DNA of 64,000 nt from Pantoea sp. Lij88 (GTDB taxonomy: Bacteria; Pseudomonadota; Gammaproteobacteria; Enterobacterales; Enterobacteriaceae). Under the pieces are notes generated by a model. That model did no database searches and was not told the origin of the DNA. It was given only the letters and a program-made list of their open reading frames with translations. Location of the stretch: NCBI RefSeq assembly GCF_030062155.1, contig NZ_CP118269.1:1364001-1428000 (forward strand). Reading direction: 5' to 3'. A program made the position numbers and the translations under genes. Positions within the stretch are counted from its first letter, which is position 1. Each line of letters begins with the position of its first letter. Shown here in pieces: positions 50,590 to 60,198 of the stretch.

Positions 50590-52623
50590 TTACTTAACCG
50601 GCATACCCGGCACAGCACCGCTGTCGACGGACAGCACGAACAGATCTTTCCCACCCGGACCCGCTGACAGCACCATGCCTTCGGAGATACCGAAGCGCAT
50701 TTTACGCGGCGCGAGGTTGGCCACGATGATGGTCATTTTACCGACCAGCACAGAGGGGTCTGGATAGGCGGCGCGGATGCCCGAGAAGATCTGACGCTTC
50801 TCACCGCCCAGATCGAGCTGCAGACGCAGCAGCTTGTCCGAACCTTCCACCAGTTCCGCCTGCTCAATCAGCGCGACGCGCATATCGACTTTGGCGAAAT
50901 CGTCGATGGTGATGGTCTCACCGACCGGCGAGTCAGCCAGTGGGCCGGTTGCGGCCGGTGCGCTCGCTGCGGCGGCATCCTCTTTCGAGGCTTCAATCAG
51001 TCCCTCAACCTTCGCCATTTCAATGCGGCTGTAGAGCGCTTTGAATGGGGCAACCTGATGATCCAGCAGCGGCTGCGCAATGGCATCCCAGCTCAGTTCA
51101 CAGTTCAGGAAACCTTCTGCACGGGCGCTCAGTGACGGCAGCACCGGCTTCAGCCAGGTCATCAGAATGCGGAACAGGTTAATGCCCATTGAGCAGATCG
51201 CCTGCAGATCGGCATCACGGCCTTCCTGCTTCGCCACCACCCACGGTGCCTGCTCATCGACATAGCGGTTCGCCAGGTCGGCCAGCGCCATGATCTCGCG
51301 GATAGCACGGCTGTATTCGCGCGCGGCCCAGGCGTCACCAATCTTCTCTGACGCGTCCACGAAGGTCTGATAGAGCGCCGGATCGGCCAGCTCTGCCGCC
51401 AGTTTGCCGTCAAAGCGTTTGGTGATGAAGCCCGCGTTACGTGACGCCAGGTTAACCACTTTGTTGACGATGTCAGCATTAACGCGCTGCACGAAATCTT
51501 CCAGATTCAGGTCGATATCATCGATACGTGAAGAGAGTTTCGCTGCGTAGTAGTAACGCAGGCTGTCGGCATCCAGATGCTGCAGCCAGGTGCTGGCTTT
51601 AATAAACGTGCCGCGCGACTTCGACATCTTGGCACCGTTAACGGTGACATAGCCGTGTACGAACAGGTTGTTTGGCTTGCGGAAGTTGCTGCCTTCCAGC
51701 ATGGCTGGCCAGAACAGGCTGTGGAAATAGACGATATCTTTACCGATGAAGTGATACAGCTCGGTCGTGGAGTCTTTACGCCAGAACTCGTCGAAGTCGA
51801 TGTCGCCGCGCTTGTCGCACAGGTTTTTGAACGAGCCCATGTAGCCGATAGGCGCATCCAGCCAGACGTAGAAATACTTGCCTGGCGCGTCCGGAATTTC
51901 AAAGCCGAAGTAAGGTGCGTCGCGGGAGATATCCCACTGCTGCAGGCCCGATTCAAACCACTCCTGCATTTTGTTCGCAACCTGATCCTGCAGCGCACCG
52001 GAGCGGGTCCAGGCCTGCAGCATGGCGCTGAAGGAGGGCAGATCAAAGAAGAAGTGCTCAGAGTCGCGCAGCACTGGCGTCGCGCCAGAGACCACAGACT
52101 TCGGCTCAATCAGCTCGGTCGGGCTATAGGTCGCGCCACACACTTCGCAGTTATCGCCATACTGATCGGCAGATTTACATTTCGGACAGGTGCCTTTCAC
52201 AAAACGGTCCGGCAGGAACATCCCTTTTTCCGGATCGTAGAGCTGGGAAATAGTGCGGTTCTTAATGAAACCGTTCTCTTTCAGGCGGCCGTAAATCAGC
52301 GCAGACAGCTCACGGTTTTCGTCGCCGTGAGTCGAGTGATAGTTGTCATAGCTGACGTTGAAACCGGCAAAGTCGGCTTCATGTTCGCTTTTCATTTCTG
52401 CAATCATCTGCTCCGGCGCAATGCCCAGCTGCTGAGCTTTCAGCATGATAGGCGTGCCGTGCGCATCATCGGCGCAGATGAAGTAAACCTGATTGCCACG
52501 CATTCGCTGATAACGCACCCAAATGTCTGCCTGGATATGCTCGAGCATATGGCCGAGATGGATTGATCCGTTCGCGTAAGGCAGTGCGCACGTTACCAGA
52601 ATTTTTTTAGCGACTTGAGTCAT
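50590..52623 (-). CDS. metG: methionyl-tRNA synthetase
   Basis: 677 residues, E. coli 677. Class I synthetase: HLGH signature in [10 protein letters not shown] near 20, zinc-binding [18 protein letters not shown] near 146-163, KMSKS in [11 protein letters not shown] near 333, anticodon-binding helical domain, and a C-terminal tRNA-binding/dimer domain from [20 protein letters not shown] near 575. An alanine-rich linker (residues 545-570) joins the last two. Divergent from mrp, as in E. coli. Confidence 0.98.
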   Translation of the reverse strand: MTQVAKKILVTCALPYANGSIHLGHMLEHIQADIWVRYQRMRGNQVYFICADDAHGTPIMLKAQQLGIAPEQMIAEMKSEHEADFAGFNVSYDNYHSTHGDENRELSALIYGRLKENGFIKNRTISQLYDPEKGMFLPDRFVKGTCPKCKSADQYGDNCEVCGATYSPTELIEPKSVVSGATPVLRDSEHFFFDLPSFSAMLQAWTRSGALQDQVANKMQEWFESGLQQWDISRDAPYFGFEIPDAPGKYFYVWLDAPIGYMGSFKNLCDKRGDIDFDEFWRKDSTTELYHFIGKDIVYFHSLFWPAMLEGSNFRKPNNLFVHGYVTVNGAKMSKSRGTFIKASTWLQHLDADSLRYYYAAKLSSRIDDIDLNLEDFVQRVNADIVNKVVNLASRNAGFITKRFDGKLAAELADPALYQTFVDASEKIGDAWAAREYSRAIREIMALADLANRYVDEQAPWVVAKQEGRDADLQAICSMGINLFRILMTWLKPVLPSLSARAEGFLNCELSWDAIAQPLLDHQVAPFKALYSRIEMAKVEGLIEASKEDAAAASAPAATGPLADSPVGETITIDDFAKVDMRVALIEQAELVEGSDKLLRLQLDLGGEKRQIFSGIRAAYPDPSVLVGKMTIIVANLAPRKMRFGISEGMVLSAGPGGKDLFVLSVDSGAVPGMPVK

Positions 52624-52799
52624 AGTTTGCGTAGCTTTCTGTTGATTGAAAAAACGGGCTTAGATGGTAACTGAAGGCTTCTCCTGCGTAAACACAAGGG
52701 ATTCGCCCCGCCAGTCGCCGCAGATCCACGAGCATCTGATATCATTGACAATACATCGCTGAAACACAGCGTAAGCACAGCAGAAATAAGGAGCAGGGG

Positions 52800-53912
52800 A
52801 TGACTGCACAATCCCGGGAACCGCATACGCCAGAGGGTCTGCGCGCCATCGTGGCGGGCGTATTGAGACGCTTTGAGCATCCGACCCTTAAACAGAATCT
52901 CACCGCGCTGAAAGCGCTGCATCACGTGGCGCAGCTTGACGGCACGCTGCATGTGGAACTGCTGATGCCGTTTGCCTGGGCCAGCGGCTTTGACGACCTG
53001 AAAGAGCAGGTCAGCGCCGAACTGCTGCGTCAGACCGGCGCAAAAGCTATCGACTGGCGACTCAGCCACGACATTGCCACTCTGAAGCGGGTGAAAAACC
53101 AGCCGGGTGTGAACGGCGTGAAAAACATTATTGCGGTCAGCTCCGGCAAAGGCGGCGTGGGTAAATCCAGCACCGCCGTGAATATGGCGCTGGCGCTGGC
53201 CGCTGAGGGCGCGCGGGTCGGTATTCTTGACGCCGATATCTATGGCCCGTCAGTGCCAAACATGCTCGGCACCCAGGATCAGCGGCCGACCTCGCCGGAT
53301 GGCACCCATATGGCGCCGATCATGGCGCACGGCCTGGCAACTAACTCCATTGGTTATCTGGTGACGGATGACAATGCGATGGTGTGGCGCGGGCCGATGG
53401 CCAGCAAAGCGCTGATGCAGCTGCTCAATGAGACGATGTGGCCGGAGCTGGATTATCTGGTGCTGGATATGCCGCCAGGCACCGGCGACATTCAGCTGAC
53501 GCTGGCGCAGAACGTGCCGGTGACCGGTGCGCTGGTGGTCACGACGCCGCAGGATATCGCCCTGATTGATGCCCGCAAAGGGCTGGTGATGTTTGAAAAG
53601 GTCAATGTGCCGGTGCTGGGCGTGGTGGAGAACATGAGTCTGCATATCTGCAGTCAGTGTGGCTTCCACGAGCCGATTTTTGGCACCGGCGGCGCGCAGA
53701 AACTGGTCGAAGATTATCAGACGCAGCTGCTGGCTCAGCTTCCACTGCACATCGACCTGCGCGAAGATCTCGATGAAGGCGAGCCGACGGTGATTCGCCG
53801 GCCCGATAGCGAGTTTACCGCGCTCTATCGCCAGCTGGCCGGACGCGTCGCGGCTCAGCTTTACTGGCAGGGCGAAGTGATCCCCGGCGATATCGCCTTC
53901 CGCGCGCTTTAA
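52800..53912 (+). CDS. mrp: iron-sulfur cluster carrier ATPase Mrp (ApbC)
   Basis: 370 residues, E. coli 369. N-terminal MIP18-like domain (1-85), then a deviant P-loop SSGKGGVGKSSTAVNMALAL near 113 and Walker A' DADIYGPSVPNMLG, with the CxxC metal site in HICSQCGFHE near 283 that binds a [4Fe-4S] cluster in the dimer. Strong GCAGGGG Shine-Dalgarno. Its stop codon overlaps that of the convergent acetyltransferase gene by four bases. Confidence 0.97.
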   Translation: MTAQSREPHTPEGLRAIVAGVLRRFEHPTLKQNLTALKALHHVAQLDGTLHVELLMPFAWASGFDDLKEQVSAELLRQTGAKAIDWRLSHDIATLKRVKNQPGVNGVKNIIAVSSGKGGVGKSSTAVNMALALAAEGARVGILDADIYGPSVPNMLGTQDQRPTSPDGTHMAPIMAHGLATNSIGYLVTDDNAMVWRGPMASKALMQLLNETMWPELDYLVLDMPPGTGDIQLTLAQNVPVTGALVVTTPQDIALIDARKGLVMFEKVNVPVLGVVENMSLHICSQCGFHEPIFGTGGAQKLVEDYQTQLLAQLPLHIDLREDLDEGEPTVIRRPDSEFTALYRQLAGRVAAQLYWQGEVIPGDIAFRAL

Positions 53913-54364
53913 GCCCGACCCGACCCGCTGGCATACTGCGAGGCCAGCGGGTAGTGCATCAACACGTAACCCCCGTGCTCGCCTTCGCCCTGTGAAATCA
54001 TCTTCCAGCCATGCTTCAGGTAAAACGCCTGCGCCGCTTTGTTCTTCTGCAGGCACTTCAACGCGCCGGTCGAGGTAAAGCGCGCCTCTACCGCCTCAAG
54101 CAACGCACTGCCCACGCCGCGACCCTGCCAGGCAGGATCGACATAGAGGCTGTGCAGGAAATTATCGTTCTCCAGCAGGCCCGCAAAACCGACCCTCTGG
54201 CCGTCAGCTTCCGCGACCAGCACGGTTTCCCCCAGAATGACGCCATCAAAATCTTCCAGCTGCCACTCGCTGCCATCCAGCCAGCGCCAGTTGTGTCGTC
54301 GCGCCGCCAGAAACAGCGTGCGCAGAAAAGGACGATCGGCTTCCGTAAACGGACGAATCTCCAC
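53909..54364 (-). CDS. GNAT family N-acetyltransferase (GTG start)
   Basis: 151 residues from a GTG at 54364, supported by GGGAG eight bases ahead. GNAT fold: VGFAGLLENDNFLHSLYVDPAWQGRGVGSALLEAVEA is motif A with the acetyl-CoA pyrophosphate loop QGRGVG near 86, followed by LQKNKAAQAFYLKHGWK (motif B) near 110. Substrate unknown. Converges with mrp, with overlapping stop codons and no room for a terminator. Not at this place in E. coli. Confidence 0.88.
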   Translation of the reverse strand: MEIRPFTEADRPFLRTLFLAARRHNWRWLDGSEWQLEDFDGVILGETVLVAEADGQRVGFAGLLENDNFLHSLYVDPAWQGRGVGSALLEAVEARFTSTGALKCLQKNKAAQAFYLKHGWKMISQGEGEHGGYVLMHYPLASQYASGSGRA

Positions 54365-54504
54365 AGGTCAGCTCCCTTTTAATCCGGTCTTTCAAAACTA
54401 GCAGCGATTCACGCAGACGCGCGAAAAGATAAAGCGGGTTAAATGTCACGTAAATCGCTGTACACTGCCTGCCGGGCCAGAGAGCATCAGGCTCTCAGCG
54501 TTTG

Positions 54505-54541
54505 ATAGCTTTCGTTTATCAGATTGATAACGTCCGCATAT
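54505..54541 (+). promoter_or_regulatory. OxyR-type site upstream of ahpC
   Basis: ATAG-N7-TTAT-N7-ATAA-N7-ATAT, four elements at exact OxyR spacing (start bases 54505, 54516, 54527, 54538), with the central TTATCA-GAT-TGATAA palindrome. It lies 59 bp before the ahpC ATG and close to the expected -35. OxyR activates ahpCF in E. coli. Confidence 0.8.
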
Positions 54542-54599
54542 TAGATGTTGGCCCGAAAATTATGTAACCTGCATCACATATTTTAACGGAGGCCACCAG

Positions 54600-55163
54600 A
54601 TGTCTATTATCAATACCAAAATCAAGCCGTTCAAAAACGCAGCATTCAAAAACGGCGAATTCATCGACGTAACCGAGAAAGACGTTGAAGGTAAATGGAG
54701 TGTGTTCTTCTTCTATCCAGCTGACTTCACCTTCGTCTGCCCGACCGAACTGGGCGACGTGGCTGACCATTACGAAGAGTTCCAGAAACTGGGCGTAGAC
54801 ATCTACTCCGTTTCTACCGACACCCACTTTACCCACAAAGCCTGGCACGGTTCTTCAGACACCATCGCGAAGATCAAATACACGATGATCGGTGACCCGA
54901 CTGGCGCCCTGACCCGTAACTTCGAAATCATGCGTGAAGACGAAGGTCTGGCTGACCGTGGTACGTTCATTGTTGACCCGGAAGGCGTTATCCAGGCAAT
55001 CGAAATCACTGCTGAAGGCATTGGCCGTGACGCCTCTGACCTGCTGCGCAAAGTGAAAGCGGCTCAGTACGTGGCTTCTCACCCAGGTGAAGTGTGCCCG
55101 GCTAAATGGAAAGAAGGTGATGCAACGCTGGCTCCGTCCCTGGACCTGGTTGGCAAAATCTAA
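54600..55163 (+). CDS. ahpC: alkyl hydroperoxide reductase subunit C (peroxiredoxin)
   Basis: 187 residues, as in E. coli. Two-Cys peroxiredoxin: peroxidatic Cys in [12 protein letters not shown] near 47, resolving Cys in [11 protein letters not shown] near 166. Reduces organic hydroperoxides and H2O2 and is recharged by AhpF. CGGAGG precedes the ATG. Codon use is strongly biased, as for a very abundant protein. First gene of ahpCF; a perfect terminator hairpin separates it from ahpF. Confidence 0.98.
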   Translation: MSIINTKIKPFKNAAFKNGEFIDVTEKDVEGKWSVFFFYPADFTFVCPTELGDVADHYEEFQKLGVDIYSVSTDTHFTHKAWHGSSDTIAKIKYTMIGDPTGALTRNFEIMREDEGLADRGTFIVDPEGVIQAIEITAEGIGRDASDLLRKVKAAQYVASHPGEVCPAKWKEGDATLAPSLDLVGKI

Positions 55164-55191
55164 TCCCGCTTCGCCCTTTCGATCATTCTCC

Positions 55192-55219
55192 AATCGGGTG
55201 CTGCGGCACCCGATTTTTT
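55192..55219 (+). terminator. intra-operon terminator/attenuator between ahpC and ahpF
   Basis: AATCGGGTGC-TGCG-GCACCCGATT, ten perfect pairs, followed immediately by TTTT; 28 bases after the ahpC stop. It should stop most transcripts and lower ahpF expression relative to ahpC. Confidence 0.9.
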
Positions 55220-55234
55220 GACCAGGATATCACT

Positions 55235-56803
55235 ATGCTCGACACAAATTTGAAAACTCAGCTCAAGGCCTACCTTGAGAAATTAACCAAACCTGTTGAG
55301 TTGATTGCCACCCTGGATGAGGGTGCAAAATCAACCGAGATCCGTGAACTGTTGGTTGATATCGCCGGCCTGTCTGACAAAGTCAGCTTCCGCGAAGAGA
55401 ACGATCGTCAGGTGCGTAAGCCCTCATTTCTGATCACCAACCCAGGTTCGAACAGCGGCCCGCGTTTTGCCGGTTCCCCTCTGGGTCATGAATTTACCTC
55501 ACTGGTGCTGGCGCTGTTACAGACCGGTGGGCATCCGTCGAAGGAAGCACAGAGCCTGCTGGATCAGATCGCGGCGCTGGATAGCGACTTCCATTTCGAA
55601 ACCTACTATTCACTCTCATGCCATAACTGCCCTGACGTCGTTCAGGCGCTGAACCTGATGGCGGTGATTAACCCGCGCATCAGCCACACCGCTATTGACG
55701 GTGGCCTGTTCCAGAACGAGATTCAGGAACGCAACGTGATGGGCGTGCCAGCGGTTTACCTGAATGGTAAAGAGTTTGGTCAGGGCCGCATGAGCCTGGC
55801 GGAAATCGTCAGCAAAGTGGATACCAACGCGGATAAACGTGCAGCGGAAGAGCTGAACAAGCGTGACGCCTATGAAGTCCTGATTATCGGCAGCGGCCCG
55901 GCGGGCGCAGCGGCAGCCATCTACTCAGCGCGTAAGGGTATCCGTACCGGCCTGCTGGGCGAACGTTTTGGCGGCCAGGTGCTGGACACGGTGGATATCG
56001 AAAACTATATCTCCGTACCGAAAACCGAAGGGGCAAAACTGGCGGGTTCACTGCGTGCACACGTAGATGATTACAACGTGGATGTGATTGAAAGCCAGAG
56101 CGCCATCAAACTGATCCCGGCGGCGAAAGAGGGCGGACTGCACGCCATCGAAACCGCCTCCGGCGCCGTGCTGAAATCACGCAGCATCATCCTGGCGACC
56201 GGCGCACGCTGGCGCAACATGGGTGTGCCGGGTGAAGAAGCATATCGCACCAAAGGCGTCACCTACTGCCCGCACTGTGATGGCCCGCTGTTTAAAGGCA
56301 AGCGCACGGCCGTGATCGGTGGCGGCAACTCCGGCGTGGAAGCGGCCATTGACCTGGCGGGTATCGTTGAACACGTTACGCTGCTGGAGTTTGCCGGTGA
56401 GATGCGTGCCGACAAGGTACTGCAGGATAAACTGCGCAGCCTGAAGAACGTTGATGTGATCCTGAACGCACAGACCACTGAAGTGAAAGGCGACGGGACC
56501 AAAGTGACCGGCCTGCACTATCTTGACCGTACGACGCAGACCACCCATGAGCTGCCGCTCTCGGGTATCTTCGTTCAGATCGGTCTGCTGCCGAATACCC
56601 CATGGCTGGAAGGCGCGGTTGAGCGCAACAAAATGGGTGAGATCATCATCGATGGTAAATGCGAAACCAGCCTGAAAGGCGTGTTCGCAGCGGGCGACTG
56701 CACCACCGTGCCGTACAAGCAGATCATCATCGCCAGCGGCGAAGGTGCAAAAGCCTCACTGAGTGCTTTTGACTATCTGATTCGCACCAAATCAGCTGAA
56801 TAA
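55235..56803 (+). CDS. ahpF: alkyl hydroperoxide reductase subunit F
   Basis: 522 residues, 521 in E. coli. N-terminal tandem thioredoxin-like domain with CxxC in [11 protein letters not shown] near 128, then FAD site [16 protein letters not shown] near 215, NAD site [17 protein letters not shown] and redox-active [10 protein letters not shown] near 345. Electrons pass from NADH via FAD to AhpC. ACCAGGATAT gives a modest Shine-Dalgarno. Ends at the strong terminator at 56824. Confidence 0.97.
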   Translation: MLDTNLKTQLKAYLEKLTKPVELIATLDEGAKSTEIRELLVDIAGLSDKVSFREENDRQVRKPSFLITNPGSNSGPRFAGSPLGHEFTSLVLALLQTGGHPSKEAQSLLDQIAALDSDFHFETYYSLSCHNCPDVVQALNLMAVINPRISHTAIDGGLFQNEIQERNVMGVPAVYLNGKEFGQGRMSLAEIVSKVDTNADKRAAEELNKRDAYEVLIIGSGPAGAAAAIYSARKGIRTGLLGERFGGQVLDTVDIENYISVPKTEGAKLAGSLRAHVDDYNVDVIESQSAIKLIPAAKEGGLHAIETASGAVLKSRSIILATGARWRNMGVPGEEAYRTKGVTYCPHCDGPLFKGKRTAVIGGGNSGVEAAIDLAGIVEHVTLLEFAGEMRADKVLQDKLRSLKNVDVILNAQTTEVKGDGTKVTGLHYLDRTTQTTHELPLSGIFVQIGLLPNTPWLEGAVERNKMGEIIIDGKCETSLKGVFAAGDCTTVPYKQIIIASGEGAKASLSAFDYLIRTKSAE

Positions 56804-56823
56804 CGTTTAGTCAGCCAGACAAT

Positions 56824-56857
56824 AGCCCTTCAGCATCCGTGCTGAGGGGCTTTTTTT
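56824..56857 (+). terminator. intrinsic terminator of ahpCF
   Basis: AGCCCTTCAGCA / TGCTGAGGGGCT (12 positions, one G-T pair) followed by seven T, 20 bases after the ahpF stop. Confidence 0.9.
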
Positions 56858-56863
56858 GGCCTG

Positions 56864-57823
56864 TTAATAGCCCGCCAGCGTCATCAGCATCATCCATATC
56901 GGCGTTGTCACTGCCGCAAACACCGTTGAAAACAGCATGCTGGCCGCCGCCGGACCGGTAATGACATTGAACTTCTGCGACATCAGATAGACGTTAACCC
57001 CGACCGCCATCGATCCCAGCAGCACCACCACTTTACTCTCCAGCGGCGGCAGATCGGTCAGCCACGCGATAGCCCATACCGTCATCGGTTGCAGCACCAG
57101 CTTCAGCAGGCAGATGGTATAGCTCTCTTTTAACCCATCCCGCACCCGATAGTGCGCCAGGCTCATGCCCAGGGTGACCAGCGACAGGGGCGCTGCCAGC
57201 GAAGCCAGCATCTTTAGCGGTTCCGCGGCCAGCAGCGGCAACGGGCGCTGCAGAAAACTCCAGGCCGTCCCGCTGAGAATGCCGATGATTAGGGGATTCT
57301 TCAGCACGCCGATCAGGGTGCGCCAGAGACCTTCCAGCGAGAAACTTCCCTGTTTTGCCCACTCGACCGAAACAGTCAGTAAGGTCCAGAGGATCAGGCT
57401 GTTAAACACCAGCACCAGTGCCACCGGAGGCAGGGCTTCAGGCCCGAGCAGCACCGTGGCCACCGGGATCCCCAGCATCACGTTATTGGAAAAGATGCCG
57501 CCCAGCGCAAACACCGAAGCTGCTACGCCATCCAGATTAAACAGCCTTGTTGCCAGCAGTCGCCCCACGATAAACACCAGCAGGCAACTGCCGAAGAAAG
57601 CCAGTAACAGGCGTGCATCCACCGGCGGACTCTGCGAGAACGTGCTCATCACCCGAAACAGCATGCAGGGCAGGGCGACGTTAAACACAAAGCGGTTCAT
57701 TCCTTCGCTGATGCTGGCGGGCCATTTTCCGAGGCGCGTCAGGCAGTATCCCAGCAGGATCAGGATAAACAGCGGGGCTGACAGATAAATTTGATGGCTT
57801 AAGCTTTCAAACAGCAGTGGCAT
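56864..57823 (-). CDS. auxin efflux carrier (AEC) family transporter
   Basis: 319 residues. About ten membrane segments in two five-helix repeats; FILILLGYCLTRLGKW at the start, LGGIFSNNVMLGIPVATVLLG near 105 (the crossover Asn-Asn-Pro-like element of helix 4) and GSMAVGVNVYLMSQKF near 280. E. coli relatives are YfdV and YwkB-type carriers, which handle dicarboxylates or unknown ligands. Substrate unknown. Converges with ahpF. Confidence 0.88.
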   Translation of the reverse strand: MPLLFESLSHQIYLSAPLFILILLGYCLTRLGKWPASISEGMNRFVFNVALPCMLFRVMSTFSQSPPVDARLLLAFFGSCLLVFIVGRLLATRLFNLDGVAASVFALGGIFSNNVMLGIPVATVLLGPEALPPVALVLVFNSLILWTLLTVSVEWAKQGSFSLEGLWRTLIGVLKNPLIIGILSGTAWSFLQRPLPLLAAEPLKMLASLAAPLSLVTLGMSLAHYRVRDGLKESYTICLLKLVLQPMTVWAIAWLTDLPPLESKVVVLLGSMAVGVNVYLMSQKFNVITGPAAASMLFSTVFAAVTTPIWMMLMTLAGY

Positions 57824-57920
57824 AGAGAGAGTCTGGTCAGACGATGATTAGTTATCAGACTAACAAATTGCTAACTAACTGTTAACTGTAACAGTGTCTG
57901 GATTGACCGTAGCCGGGACG

Positions 57921-58121
57921 CTACCCGAGCCAGCGACGCGCCTGCTGGTCGCTGATATCCCGGTAATAGACACGATGGATTATTTCGCCGCAGCCCGGAC
58001 AACGCGCGGAAAGATAGGTGGAAAGGTAATGTCTGCCATTTGGCGCGACGGCGCCCTGACGTTCAATAATAATGTCCTGCCATCGATGGCGGTGTGGAAT
58101 AAGCGCTGACAATCGCATCAT
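57921..58121 (-). CDS. small CxxC protein, 66 aa
   Basis: I do not recognise it. The reading frame has HRHRW near residue 10 and CPGCGEIIHRVYY near 40, which resembles one half of a zinc ribbon with two His upstream. An AGGA element lies seven bases before the ATG. A frame of similar length on the opposite strand (57894-58109) starts with GTG and has no such motif or ribosome site, so this strand is preferred. Soluble, basic, no signal peptide. It stands alone between the AEC carrier and the thi locus. Confidence 0.55.
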   Translation of the reverse strand: MMRLSALIPHRHRWQDIIIERQGAVAPNGRHYLSTYLSARCPGCGEIIHRVYYRDISDQQARRWLG

Positions 58122-58233
58122 ACATCCTGAATAGTATGAAGTTCCGCTTCAGAAGTTTTCTAACTCAATGAAATAATTTGTTTTTTACGATGACGCTGCG
58201 AGCAGGTTAATTATTATGGAGAAACCAGAATGA

Positions 58234-58319
58234 CTGCGGGAAATATTACCCGTTCGGGTAATAACCAGAGTTACCTATAAAGAGGTATCCCGTGAGCCCG
58301 CAGCATTAAGCCTTTTTTT
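58234..58319 (+). other. branched structured element upstream of the TPP riboswitch
   Basis: Outer stem CTGCGGG / CCCGCAG (58234-58240, 58297-58303) encloses hairpins ATTACCC-GTTC-GGGTAAT (58245-58262) and TACCT-ATAAAG-AGGTA (58272-58287), a three-way junction; seven T follow at 58313-58319. A 16-codon ORF with GGAG ahead (58230-58280) overlaps it. It fits no RNA family I recognise. It could be a small RNA, a leader or a terminator. Confidence 0.5.
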
Positions 58320-58429
58320 CCACCGTCATGAGTTGATCGGGATCATGTGAATTGTTTCAGCTCTGATTATTTGCCGGGCTGGTGTCGCTTGCTTTCGCCG
58401 CACAGCTCTCCTATGCTGCAAGCCGTAAC

Positions 58430-58510
58430 ACGACTCGGGGTGCCGCTTTCCACACGGAAAGGGCTGAGAAAAACCCGCTGACCTGAACTGGATAATGCCA
58501 GCGTAGGGAA
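58430..58510 (+). promoter_or_regulatory. TPP riboswitch (thi box) of thiMD
   Basis: ACTCGGGGTGCC, then GGCTGAGA and the second half ACCTGAACTGGATAATGCC with AGCGTAGGGAA, the almost invariant TPP aptamer, in order and spacing as in E. coli thiM. The 50 bases to the thiM ATG, with GGGAGC as Shine-Dalgarno, form the expression platform; TPP would mask that site. The 58122-58429 stretch upstream has no supported gene apart from the structured element listed. Confidence 0.96.
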
Positions 58511-58560
58511 GTCTGATGCCTGACCGCATTCGCCTTCTTGTTCGCCGGTTGGGAGCTACG

Positions 58561-59349
58561 ATGACACATCAATCTCAACACCTTTCTGCCGCGCACTTCG
58601 CGCCCATCCTGCACACTTTCCGCCGTCAGTCACCGCTGGTGCACTGCATGACCAATGACGTGGTTCAGAACTTCACCGCCAATGTACTGCTGGCACTTAA
58701 TGCCTCACCTGCAATGGTAATTGATGCTGAGGAAGCCGCAGAGTTCAGCCGCTTTGCCGATGCGCTGCTGATTAACGTGGGCACCCTGACCCGCGAACGC
58801 CAGCAGGCGATGCAGGCTGCGGTCATCGCTGCCAGAGAGGCGGGCACACCCTGGACACTCGATCCGGTTGCCGTCGGTGCGCTGACGCTACGCAGTGAGT
58901 TCTGCCAGCAGTTGCTAAGTCAGCAACCGGCGGTAATCCGGGGAAATGCGTCAGAGATTCTGGCGCTGGCACAGCAGGCCAGCGGCGGGCGCGGTGTCGA
59001 TACGCTGCATCAGGCCGATGCGGCACTCGATGCGGCACAGCATCTCGCTGAGACCTGGAACACGCTGGTGATCGTTACCGGAGAAGTGGACTATGCCACC
59101 GATGGTCAGCGATTCCTCGCCATAAGCGGGGGAAGCCCGTTAATGACGCGGGTGGTCGGGACCGGCTGCGCGCTCTCGGCTGTGGTCGCGGGCTTCAGCA
59201 GTCTGCCTGGCGATCGTTTATTGAATGTCGCTGCTGCCTGCCAGGTCATGGCCCTGGCGGGGGAAAAGGCAGCGGCGCAGACGTGCGGGCCGGGCAGCTT
59301 TGCCACGGCGTTTATCGATGCACTCTGGACGCTGGAGGCGAAATCATGA
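58561..59349 (+). CDS. thiM: hydroxyethylthiazole kinase
   Basis: 262 residues from the ATG at 58561, E. coli 262; 15 further codons are open upstream, inside the riboswitch platform. Ribokinase-like fold: [30 protein letters not shown] near 24, DPVAVGAL near 98, and catalytic [14 protein letters not shown] near 197. Phosphorylates 4-methyl-5-hydroxyethylthiazole in the thiamine salvage path. Its stop overlaps the thiD ATG. Confidence 0.97.
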   Translation: MTHQSQHLSAAHFAPILHTFRRQSPLVHCMTNDVVQNFTANVLLALNASPAMVIDAEEAAEFSRFADALLINVGTLTRERQQAMQAAVIAAREAGTPWTLDPVAVGALTLRSEFCQQLLSQQPAVIRGNASEILALAQQASGGRGVDTLHQADAALDAAQHLAETWNTLVIVTGEVDYATDGQRFLAISGGSPLMTRVVGTGCALSAVVAGFSSLPGDRLLNVAAACQVMALAGEKAAAQTCGPGSFATAFIDALWTLEAKS

Positions 59350-60146
59350 AGCGCATTAATGCCCTGACGATTGCCGGTACCGATCCCAGCGGTGGCGCAG
59401 GTATTCAGGCCGATCTGAAAACCTTTTCCGCGTTGGGAGCCTATGGCACCAGCGTTATTACCGCGCTGGTGGCACAAAATACGCAGGGCGTGCAGTCGGT
59501 TTATCGCATTGAACCTGACTTTGTTGCCGCCCAGCTCGACTCGGTGCTGGATGATGTGCGCATCGACAGCGCAAAAATCGGCATGCTGTCAGAAACGGCC
59601 ATCGTGGAACAGGTTGCCGCCCGGCTAAAGCATGCGGCGATCCCCTTTGTGGTGCTGGATACGGTCATGGTCGCGAAAAGTGGTGATGCGTTGCTCTCGC
59701 CAGATGCCGTGGCCAGCGTACGGGAGCTGTTACTGCCGCAGGTCTCGCTGATCACGCCTAATCTGCCGGAAGCGGCGGCGTTGCTGGATTGCGGGATTGC
59801 CAAAGATGAGACGGAGATGCGCGAGCAGGGACGAGCCTTGCTGGCCCTGGGATGTCAGGCCGTGCTGATGAAGGGCGGTCACCTGGCGGCGGACGAAAGC
59901 CCGGACTGGCTGCTTACGCCTTCAGCAGAGCAGCGATTCAGTACGTCGCGCGTGGATACCCGTCATACACATGGCACCGGCTGTACGCTGTCGGCTGCGT
60001 TAGCCGCGTTGCGTCCGCGTCATGCTGACTGGGCAGAGACGATAGGGGAAGCTAAAAACTGGTTACAGCAGGCGCTGTTACAGGCGGATTCGCTGGAGGT
60101 CGGAAAGGGTATCGGGCCGGTTCACCATTTTCATCAATGGTGGTAA
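59346..60146 (+). CDS. thiD: hydroxymethylpyrimidine (phosphate) kinase
   Basis: 266 residues, E. coli 266, from the ATG at 59346 that overlaps the thiM stop (ATGA). ThiD/PfkB-type kinase: [20 protein letters not shown] near 8, [13 protein letters not shown] near 138, and [18 protein letters not shown] near 205 with the catalytic base. Phosphorylates HMP and HMP-P for thiamine synthesis. Both genes are under the TPP riboswitch. Confidence 0.97.
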   Translation: MKRINALTIAGTDPSGGAGIQADLKTFSALGAYGTSVITALVAQNTQGVQSVYRIEPDFVAAQLDSVLDDVRIDSAKIGMLSETAIVEQVAARLKHAAIPFVVLDTVMVAKSGDALLSPDAVASVRELLLPQVSLITPNLPEAAALLDCGIAKDETEMREQGRALLALGCQAVLMKGGHLAADESPDWLLTPSAEQRFSTSRVDTRHTHGTGCTLSAALAALRPRHADWAETIGEAKNWLQQALLQADSLEVGKGIGPVHHFHQWW

Positions 60147-60154
60147 CGACGAAG

Positions 60155-60188
60155 GCCCGCATCGGCCTGTTGATCAGGCGGTGCGGGC
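60155..60188. terminator. hairpin between thiD and the GntR gene
   Basis: GCCCGCA-TCG-GCCTG / CAGGC-GG-TGCGGGC around TTGAT, nine bases after the thiD stop, in a convergent gap. GGTTTCAGG follows on plus and CTTCGTCG on minus, so the T-run is poor; the GC-rich stem supports the call. Confidence 0.6.
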
Positions 60189-60198
60189 GGTTTCAGGT

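Noticed and set aside
51577-52566. 329-codon open frame on the plus strand
   Set aside because: Antisense to metG.
57894-58109. 71-codon open frame on the plus strand
   Set aside because: GTG start without Shine-Dalgarno, no motif; the opposite frame has a CxxC motif and a ribosome site.
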